A model generated the notes under the pieces. The model worked only from the letters and a program-made list of their open reading frames with translations, was not told the DNA's origin and made no database searches. From assembly GCA_028293685.1 (NCBI GenBank), contig JAQGOI010000234.1:1-12073 (forward strand): DNA of 12,073 bases. The letters are read 5' to 3'. The first letter of the stretch is position 1. Every line of letters begins with the position of its first letter. Below are positions 7,501 through 12,073 of the stretch, in pieces. Position numbers and translations under genes: made by a program. The stretch is from Lysobacteraceae bacterium. Lineage in GTDB: Bacteria > Pseudomonadota > Gammaproteobacteria > Xanthomonadales > Xanthomonadaceae.

Positions 7501-7885
7501 CGTCGGGCTGACGCTGGGCACGCATCCGGTCGGACTGATCCGTCGCCAGTTGCAGCAACGCCGCTATCAACGTTCGTCCGAGCTTGCGCAGTGGCCCAAC
7601 GGTCGTCGTGCGCGCTACGCGGGTCTGGTGATCCTGCGCCAGCGCCCGCAGACAGCCAGCGGCGTCACCTTCATGACGCTGGAAGACGAAACCGGCATGG
7701 TCAATGTCGTCGTCTGGGCGCAGGTCGCCGAACGCCAGCGTCGCGTTTTCCTGGAGTCGAGATTGCTCGCGGTCGAAGGCCGGATGGAGTCGGCCGAAGG
7801 CAGCCAGCACCTGATCGCGACGAAGCTCGACGATCTTTCCGCCCTGCTTGGCGGGGTTGCAACGACGTCGCGCGATTTCCGCTGA
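4562..7885 (+). CDS. dnaE2: DnaE2 (ImuC), error-prone DNA polymerase III alpha-type subunit
   Basis: This 1107-residue C-family polymerase performs mutagenic translesion synthesis with ImuA and ImuB. The PHP domain starts near residue 56 ([13 protein letters not shown]). Its motifs HCLS (60-63) and TDEASL (92-97) lack some metal-binding histidines of active PHP domains, while DVH at 237-239 remains. The catalytic aspartates are Asp436 and Asp438 in PPDIDVDFE and Asp585 in [13 protein letters not shown] at 943-947 has the form and position of the Pol III alpha clamp-binding motif. An OB domain spans about 1014-1095. The start is the GTG at 4562, in the overlap with the imuB stop, with GGGTGG 5 nt upstream. 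The only other upstream candidate is TTG at 4580, and no in-frame ATG exists before the PHP domain. Residues 12-53 are an unusual Pro/Lys/Glu-rich extension encoded by a palindromic repeat. The stop abuts that of the LytTR gene. Confidence 0.96.
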   Translation: MTEQQPLTHDLRGKSTPPKPSPSPREKEGDKLLSLCERDGEGSVPASPGKKQNAAYAELHCLSDFSFGHGASSAGELFTRAQQQGYRALAITDEASLAGIVRALEASRATGVPLIVGSEITLDNASEKPGLKLVLLVENAIGYGTLCRLLTQGRRRSVKGGYSLTRSDIDNGLPGLLVLWVPDATPSPADGQWLKQRFDGRLWLAVELHRGADDAHRLQALLALSQALGIPAVASGDVHMHVRGRRALQDTMTAIRHRTTIALAGKRLFPNGERHLRTHRALAAIHPRHLLTETLRIAERCTFALDKDLQYEYPHELVPAGHTPATWLRKLTEDGIERRWPGGSGEMNALARAKALPLIEKELKLIAKLSYEPYFLTVHDIVDFACRRGILCQGRGSAANSAVCFVLGITSIDPGRMNMLFERFLSEERKEPPDIDVDFEHERREEVIQYIYTRYGRERAAIAATVIRYRARSAVRDVARALGLPEDQLAQLSRSTSSWSSDAPASERLREYGFDPASPLMQRLVMLVGQLLGKPRHLSQHVGGFVISEAPLHTLVPVENAAMADRTIIQWDKDDLDILGLLKVDVLALGMLTCVRKALDLMRTHRGRDLTPATIPAEDPVTYAMIQRGDVIGTFQVESRAQMAMLPRLRPACFYDLVIEVAIVRPGPIQGGMVHPYLRRRQGLDPVEYPSEELRPVFERTLGVPLFQEQVMQLAITAAEYTPGEADQLRRAMAAWKRHGGMGPHHDRLVSRMVERGYTLEFAERIFEQIKGFGSYGFPESHAASFALITYVSCWIKCHEPAAFSCALLNSLPMGFYQPPQLVADARQHGIDVRPVDVRYSDWDCTLEADDSCITPSPATGGSQTPQPALRLGMRLIHGMQQTVAERISAARTQGAFLDLEDLVARADLDRGSLDRLAEAGALRGLAGHRHRARWHSAATEKQLPLFAAEGVIDARGSAEQRIAIPPPSAFEDTRADYASVGLTLGTHPVGLIRRQLQQRRYQRSSELAQWPNGRRARYAGLVILRQRPQTASGVTFMTLEDETGMVNVVVWAQVAERQRRVFLESRLLAVEGRMESAEGSQHLIATKLDDLSALLGGVATTSRDFR
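4619..4680. repeat. Palindromic intergenic-type element inside the dnaE2 reading frame
   Basis: The 22-nt arms at 4619-4640 and 4659-4680 are inverted copies with 18 of 22 positions matching around an 18-nt loop. The outer part is CCATCCCCTTCGC on the left and GCGAAAGGGATGG on the right. Each arm also forms its own small hairpin: TTCGC-CGC-GCGAA at 4627-4639 and TTTCGC-TGT-GCGAAA at 4659-4673. This nested design is that of small palindromic elements normally found between genes. Here it is translated as about residues 20-40 of DnaE2. Confidence 0.7.
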
Positions 7886-8776
7886 TCAGGCCGCGCGCAT
7901 CGCCGGGCGCAACGCATCCCGGTACCGCCGGCTGCACGGAATGACGACACCATCGTCCATCACGATCCTGGCGTCGCCGGTATCCAGCGGTTCGATTTGC
8001 GCGATGCGGTCGAGGTTGACCATGTAGCTGCGGTGCACGCGGGTGAAACGTGCGGGGTCGAGCTGGTCCTCGATCGCCGCCATCGTCGCCCGCAGCGGAT
8101 AGTCGCGGCCGCGCAGATGCAGGTTGACGTAGTTGCCCGCCGCCTGAAGCCACTCGACATCACTGGCGGCGATCAGGAACTCCTTGCCGAGTTTGCGCAC
8201 GAGAAAGCGCTCGGGGCGCGCGGTCGGCCCGCCAGGCGCGGCCTCGCCGTCCGCGCCGGCCAGGACACTCGCCTCGCCCTGCCAACGACGCATCAGCAGC
8301 CGGTAGCCCTCGATGGTCATGACGACGGTGGCATACGAGCGCACGTCTTTCAGGTACTCGTAGCCGAAACCGCGAAGCCAGGGGCCGAAGTCGTAGTGAT
8401 CGCCCAGGCTCATATAGATCAGCTTGCGGATGGCGACCATGCCAGCGACGTGCAGCGCCGACCAGACGACGCTCGCCAGCAGGTGCCAGCGCAGGGCACG
8501 GCGCCACGTGTCGAAGTGCATCGGCATCCGCCGGGTGAACCAGACCAGCGCAGGCACCAGCGCGAGTGCCATCAGGTTGCTGCTGCCCTCCCATACCGCC
8601 GGCTCCCAGTCGGCAAACCGCAGACCCTGACTGTGCACATCCATCAGCGAGGTCACGCCGCCGGCAATGCCGTTGAACAGGTAGAGCCCGACCCAGAAGC
8701 CGATCTCGAACACGGGCTTCCAGGGCCGGTAGCGCTGCCATGCGGTCGAAGGCCGGTTGTTGGTGGCTGCATCCAT
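7886..8776 (-). CDS. Membrane-anchored LytTR family transcriptional regulator
   Basis: The 296-residue protein has an N-terminal membrane part with about four hydrophobic segments (near residues 22-42, 66-82, 98-120 and 146-162) and a C-terminal LytTR DNA-binding domain at about 190-290. The LytTR hallmarks are FLVRKLGKEFLI, VEWLQAAGNYVNLHL (208-222), LRATMAAIEDQL and FTRVHRSYMVNLDRI (244-258). There is no receiver domain, so it is not a classical two-component response regulator. It probably senses a membrane or small-molecule cue, or is held inactive at the membrane. The ATG at 8776 starts a protein with the conserved membrane part; extension to an in-frame ATG at 8950 would add 58 low-quality residues. 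No strong ribosome site is visible. It diverges from the FAD oxidase gene and converges with dnaE2 without any intervening base. The signal and targets are unknown. Confidence 0.87.
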   Translation of the reverse strand: MDAATNNRPSTAWQRYRPWKPVFEIGFWVGLYLFNGIAGGVTSLMDVHSQGLRFADWEPAVWEGSSNLMALALVPALVWFTRRMPMHFDTWRRALRWHLLASVVWSALHVAGMVAIRKLIYMSLGDHYDFGPWLRGFGYEYLKDVRSYATVVMTIEGYRLLMRRWQGEASVLAGADGEAAPGGPTARPERFLVRKLGKEFLIAASDVEWLQAAGNYVNLHLRGRDYPLRATMAAIEDQLDPARFTRVHRSYMVNLDRIAQIEPLDTGDARIVMDDGVVIPCSRRYRDALRPAMRAA

Positions 8777-8780
8777 GCGT

Positions 8781-8809
8781 GCATTGTGATGGCGACACTG
8801 GGCATTGTG
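8781..8809. promoter_or_regulatory. Direct repeat GCATTGTG x2 at 21-bp spacing, candidate LytTR binding site
   Basis: Perfect copies of GCATTGTG lie at 8781-8788 and 8802-8809, 21 bp apart, two helical turns. LytTR proteins are known to bind two direct repeats with this type of spacing. The pair lies directly upstream of the LytTR start, within its likely promoter. The hexamer GCATTG occurs twice more in the same orientation in the 8777-8996 intergenic region, at 8896 and 8910. The match to the published LytTR sequence consensus is poor, so spacing and context are the main support. I see no convincing -35/-10 pair for either divergent gene. Confidence 0.4.
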
Positions 8810-8985
8810 TGGGGACCGCAGCGATCGAGTCGTCCCACCATCCCGCGGTTCGTCCCGGAATGCCAAGGGCTGGTCACTTGCCGCTGTTCGATCCGGCATT
8901 GCGCATGCAGCATTGGTGGAGATGCAAAGGCCCAGACGTTGCAGCGCCATGGGCCCACCATTGCAACCGCGCGAACAAGATCACC

Positions 8986-8990
8986 AGGGA
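8986..8990 (+). promoter_or_regulatory. Ribosome binding site fixing the oxidase start
   Basis: AGGGA sits 6 nt before the ATG at 8997. It selects this start, which opens a twin-arginine signal peptide, over the longer open frame beginning at 8805. Confidence 0.75.
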
Positions 8991-8996
8991 AAAGTG

Positions 8997-10817
8997 ATGA
9001 AAAGAAGAAGCTTGCTCAAGGCCGCGATCGGACTTCCCCTGCTGCCGGGGCTTTTCTCCACCGGATCCGCATGGGCCAACGCCGGTACGGCTCGAACGCA
9101 TTTCCGCGTACGACCCGGCGATCGCGGATGGCCATCGGCGGCAAGCTGGGATGGCCTGGGCCGAGCGGTGGAAGGACGGCTGCTCAAGCTGCAGTCCCCA
9201 TTTGCCGGCTGCGATGCAACGCCGGTCAGCGCGGCGTGCAGCGAAGCGCTCGCGCATCTGGACAACCCGTTCCAGGTGGGCGATCAACCGGCATTGACGC
9301 AGACCAGTGGCTGGCTCGATGCCTGGACGTCGCAGCCCAGCGCGTATGCGGTTGCCGCGAAGAACGCCGCTGATGTCGCCGCAGCCGTCGATTTCGCGCG
9401 CCAACACCACCTGCGCCTGGTCATCAAGGGCGGCGGACACAGCTACCAGGGCACCTCCGATGCGCCGGATTCGCTGCTGGTGTGGACGCGGCACATGAAC
9501 GATGTGACCGTGCATGACGCCTTCATTGCGAAGGGATGCGCCGGCTCGGTCGCGCCGCAACCGGCCGTTACCGTTGGCGCTGGTGCCATGTGGATCGACG
9601 CCTACGATGCGGTCACGACACGCGGCGGGCGCTACGTACAGGGTGGTGGCTGCACGACGGTCGGCGTGGCCGGTCTTGTCCAGAGCGGCGGTTTCGGCAG
9701 CTTCTCCAAAGCTTACGGCACGGCAGCGGCGGGTCTGCTCGAAGCGGAGATCGTCACGGCCGATGGCCAGGTTCGAATCGCCAACGCCTGCACCAACCCG
9801 GATCTGTTCTGGGGGATCAAGGGCGGCGGCGGTGGCAGCCTGGGCGTCGTCACCCGGTTGACCCTGCGCACGCGCGAGTTACCGGAGACATTCGGCGCCG
9901 TGTTCGGTGCGATCACGGCGTCCACGGATGACGCGTATCGGGCGCTGGTCGCAAAGGTCATCGATTTCTACGCTAGCGATCTGTTCAATCCGCACTGGGG
10001 CGAGCAGATCGCCTTCAAGGGCGGCAATGTCGTCAGCATCTCCATGGTTTTCCAGGCGCTGAGCCAGCAGCAGGCGCAGGACGCATGGGCGCCGCTGCTC
10101 GACTGGGTCCGCGCGAACGATGCGTATTCGTTCGGAAGCCCACTGAAAATCATGGCGCTGCCGGCCCGGCATTTCTGGGACCCCGAGTTTTTCAAGCGAC
10201 ACGCCCCGGGATTCATGGTCGCGGACGACCGCCCGGGCGCGCCGCGACACCATGTCGTGTGGAAAGGTGATCAGGACCAGGTCGGGTGGTTCATCCATGC
10301 GTATCAATCGGCATGGATTCCCGCATCGTTGTTGCACAAGGACCGGCAATCGCGCCTGGTCGATGCGTTGTTCGCCTGCACGCGTCACTGGGACGTGGGA
10401 TTCCACTTCAACAAGGGTCTGGCGGGCGCGCCGGCCGACGAAATCGCTGCAGCCCGCGATACCGCAATGAACCCGGACGTGCTCGACGCCTTTGCGTTGG
10501 CCATCATCGCCGGCGGTGGTCCACCGCGGTTCGCCGGCATGCCGCATGTGGCCTTGGACCTGGCATCGGCAAAGGATGACGCCAGCCACATCGGCAAGGC
10601 GATGGAGGCGCTGTTGAAAGCGGCACCGGGTGCGGGCTCGTACGTATCGGAGAGCGACTATTTCCGTCCGGACTGGCAAACGGCTTTCTGGAGCAGCAAC
10701 TATCCCAGGCTTGCGCAGGTCAAGAAAAAACATGATCCGGACGGCTTGTTCTTCGTGCGTCACGGCGTGGGTAGCGAAGCGTGGAGCGACGATGGATTCA
10801 GGCGACGCCACCGTTGA
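8997..10817 (+). CDS. Tat-exported FAD-dependent oxidase, berberine-bridge-enzyme type
   Basis: The 606-residue protein starts with MKRRSLLKAA, a twin-arginine motif (RRSLLK) followed by a hydrophobic stretch and a SAWA-NA cleavage site, so it is probably folded with its FAD and then exported to the periplasm. An FAD-binding type 4 (PCMH) domain covers about residues 112-295. His148 in GGGHSYQG and Cys219 in GGGCTTVGVAG occupy the positions of the two flavin-linking residues of bicovalent BBE-like oxidases. A C-terminal BBE segment spans about 550-602 (SDYFRPDW, NYPRLAQVKKKHDP, VGSEAWS). Such enzymes oxidise alcohols, sugars or other secondary metabolites and pass electrons to O2 or another acceptor; the substrate here cannot be read from the sequence. 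It diverges from the LytTR regulator and is followed after 92 bp by a lipoprotein hydrolase in the same direction, possibly co-transcribed. Confidence 0.9.
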   Translation: MKRRSLLKAAIGLPLLPGLFSTGSAWANAGTARTHFRVRPGDRGWPSAASWDGLGRAVEGRLLKLQSPFAGCDATPVSAACSEALAHLDNPFQVGDQPALTQTSGWLDAWTSQPSAYAVAAKNAADVAAAVDFARQHHLRLVIKGGGHSYQGTSDAPDSLLVWTRHMNDVTVHDAFIAKGCAGSVAPQPAVTVGAGAMWIDAYDAVTTRGGRYVQGGGCTTVGVAGLVQSGGFGSFSKAYGTAAAGLLEAEIVTADGQVRIANACTNPDLFWGIKGGGGGSLGVVTRLTLRTRELPETFGAVFGAITASTDDAYRALVAKVIDFYASDLFNPHWGEQIAFKGGNVVSISMVFQALSQQQAQDAWAPLLDWVRANDAYSFGSPLKIMALPARHFWDPEFFKRHAPGFMVADDRPGAPRHHVVWKGDQDQVGWFIHAYQSAWIPASLLHKDRQSRLVDALFACTRHWDVGFHFNKGLAGAPADEIAAARDTAMNPDVLDAFALAIIAGGGPPRFAGMPHVALDLASAKDDASHIGKAMEALLKAAPGAGSYVSESDYFRPDWQTAFWSSNYPRLAQVKKKHDPDGLFFVRHGVGSEAWSDDGFRRRHR

Positions 10818-10909
10818 AGGTCGACCAGAAACCGAGATCGCAGAAGTCCCGGGCTCACGAACTCCTGACGACACGTCGCCCACGATCGCTGCTCGACAGG
10901 GAGTGACCC

Positions 10910-11668
10910 ATGCGCCGATTTTTCAGCAGTCTGCTGCTCCTGCTCGGCATGCTTGCCGGCTGCTATCCAAAAGGCGATCCGGACAAGCCCATCCCGACAC
11001 TTCTCGTGCCTGCACTTCAACCGGCTCACCGGCTGGTCGTGGTGCTGCCCGGTCGAGGCGACGACCTGCGCGGTCTACAACGCGCCGGCATTGCACAGGC
11101 CATCCACTCGCGATGGCCCGACGCTGATGTCGTGCTCACCGGCCTTGCCATGGGCTACTACCTGAAGGGCAATGCCATCAGCCGATTGCACGACGAAATC
11201 ATCGCTCCCGCGCGTGCGCGCTACGGCGAGGTATGGCTGCTGGGTGCGTCGCTGGGGGGATTGGGCGCGTTGATGTATGACGGACAATGGCCCGGCACCG
11301 TTGATGGCATCGTATTGATGGCGCCCTATCTCGGCGAAAAACCCCTGTTGCGGCGGATCGACGCCGCTGGCGGCATCGCGCGATGGAACCCGGGGCCTGT
11401 GCCGGCGCAGATCGACGGCAACAACTTCCAGCATGAACTCTGGCGTCACCTGCAAACCTGGTCGCGCGACCCTTCGCGTTCCGCGAATGTGTGGCTGGCG
11501 TACGGCGACCACGATTACCTGCGCGAGACCATGCCGTCGTTGACTCCGCTGCTACCGCCCTCGCATGTGTTCGTGCGACCCGGTCGTCATGCCTGGCATG
11601 TATGGACTCCGGCAACCGTCGAAATCCTGGCCGCGATCAAAACGCAGCGCGCTCACGCACTGCCATGA
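10910..11668 (+). CDS. Lipoprotein alpha/beta hydrolase
   Basis: The 252-residue protein begins with a lipoprotein signal: Arg residues, a Leu-rich core and the lipobox LAGC with the lipidated Cys at position 18. The mature part has an alpha/beta hydrolase layout. A strand-turn RLVVVLPGRGDD lies at 41-52 (oxyanion region), the nucleophile elbow GASLGG at 112-117 gives Ser114, acidic candidates Asp200 and Asp202 lie in YGDHDYL, and His227 or His230 in GRHAWHVW could complete the triad. It is therefore a probable periplasmic or outer-membrane-anchored esterase or peptidase-like hydrolase of unknown substrate. AGGGAG lies 6 nt before the ATG. It follows the exported FAD oxidase by 92 bp with no terminator visible between them, and its 3' end overlaps the convergent gene by 16 bp. 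Confidence 0.85.
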   Translation: MRRFFSSLLLLLGMLAGCYPKGDPDKPIPTLLVPALQPAHRLVVVLPGRGDDLRGLQRAGIAQAIHSRWPDADVVLTGLAMGYYLKGNAISRLHDEIIAPARARYGEVWLLGASLGGLGALMYDGQWPGTVDGIVLMAPYLGEKPLLRRIDAAGGIARWNPGPVPAQIDGNNFQHELWRHLQTWSRDPSRSANVWLAYGDHDYLRETMPSLTPLLPPSHVFVRPGRHAWHVWTPATVEILAAIKTQRAHALP

Positions 11669-12060
11669 CGCAGCCAGAGCAAGGCGGATGCTTCGTCGGG
11701 GAACACGCGAGCCGTAATGCCGTATTCCATCGCCAGCAGGATGCCCACCTCATCCTGATGCTGGCGCTCGTGCCGCGTCTGGACAACGGCCACGCGAAAC
11801 CCGGCGATGTCCAGCGATGCGACTTTCCTGATCATCGCCGCAAGGTCGGCTTCAGGGATGACTTTGCCGGACAACTCCAACACGACCAGTATCCGGTGCA
11901 ATCCAGCGTCCTTGGCCAGCGCCAGGTTGTGGATCCAACGCCGGTAGGCGGCATCGACGTGGCCTCCCTCACCCTTGATGTCGATGCGCAGAATGCCAGG
12001 CGTGCTCCGGTCCTGGGTCATGACGACAGGACCAAAATCTCCCTGCGCGATGGTGTGCAA
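11653..12060 (-). CDS. Small protein resembling the SpoIIAA/STAS fold, function unknown
   Basis: A 135-residue frame runs from a TTG at 12060 to the stop at 11653. The frame remains open to the window edge, so the true start may lie outside; an internal ATG corresponds to Met14. The pattern of strands and helices (LRIDIKG, AYRRWIHNLALAKDAGLHRILVVLE split by a helix, RVAVVQTR) and the ending ARVFPDEASALLWLRHG resemble SpoIIAA-like/STAS proteins, in which a final FxxxxxALxWL helix is common. There is no signal peptide, so it should be cytosolic. The identification is from pattern only and no function should be inferred. It converges with the lipoprotein hydrolase gene and overlaps its last 16 bp. 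Confidence 0.65.
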   Translation of the reverse strand: MHTIAQGDFGPVVMTQDRSTPGILRIDIKGEGGHVDAAYRRWIHNLALAKDAGLHRILVVLELSGKVIPEADLAAMIRKVASLDIAGFRVAVVQTRHERQHQDEVGILLAMEYGITARVFPDEASALLWLRHGSA

Positions 12061-12073
12061 ACCAGAGCGTGGG

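Noticed and set aside
5048..7810. Three consecutive long reverse-strand frames opposite dnaE2
   Set aside because: The forward frame is DnaE2 along its full length; the reverse translations show no domain and reflect third-position GC bias.
7997..9373. 458-codon forward frame across the LytTR gene and into the oxidase gene
   Set aside because: It is antisense to the LytTR domain and out of frame with the oxidase; both true genes are clear.
9879..10883. 334-codon reverse frame opposite the FAD oxidase
   Set aside because: It is antisense to a well-supported flavoprotein gene and has no motifs of its own.
1..12073. CRISPR array, tRNA genes or insertion sequence
   Set aside because: No regularly spaced repeats of CRISPR length, cloverleaf pattern or transposase was seen; the only repeats are the REP cluster and the palindrome in dnaE2.

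Overview
The window is GC-rich (estimated by eye at about 65%) and carries dense gammaproteobacterial genes. Three things point to the order Lysobacterales (Xanthomonadales): a lexA-imuA-imuB-dnaE2 cassette, a REP/BIME built on a GTGGGAGCGAC core, and the style of the protein sequences. The family or genus cannot be fixed from this sequence alone.

Layout. (1) 1-719, minus strand: the N-terminal part of a secreted protein of unknown function with an EF-hand-like calcium loop, cut by the window edge. (2) 842-1651: a ferredoxin/flavodoxin-NADP reductase (fpr), transcribed divergently from it. (3) 1671-1773: a cluster of REP-like repeats ending in a near-perfect inverted pair. (4) 1871-7885: a tightly packed four-gene operon, lexA (lexA2 type), imuA, imuB and dnaE2. 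Gene junctions are 1 bp, 15 bp and a 4-bp overlap. (5) 7886-8776, minus strand: a membrane-anchored LytTR transcription factor. Its stop codon directly abuts the dnaE2 stop. (6) 8997-11668: a Tat-exported FAD oxidase of the berberine-bridge-enzyme type, followed by a lipoprotein alpha/beta hydrolase. (7) 11653-12060, minus strand: a small protein resembling the SpoIIAA/STAS fold, overlapping the hydrolase gene by 16 bp.

How the genes work together. The central operon encodes the known SOS-inducible mutasome. LexA represses it until RecA-stimulated self-cleavage. ImuA and the catalytically degenerate Y-family protein ImuB then deliver the error-prone polymerase DnaE2 to lesions. This cassette type is well described, so I do not claim a new system. 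Its details are worth attention: a rewired LexA recognition helix, a candidate operator lying on a possibly leaderless promoter, a palindromic intergenic-type element translated into the N-terminus of DnaE2, and a clamp-binding-like pentapeptide in both ImuB and DnaE2. On the right side, the LytTR regulator and the exported oxidase share a 220-bp divergent intergenic region. It contains an 8-bp direct repeat at 21-bp spacing, the geometry expected of LytTR sites, so regulation of one or both genes by the LytTR protein is a reasonable hypothesis.

No tRNA, rRNA, CRISPR array, transposase or convincing intrinsic terminator was seen.
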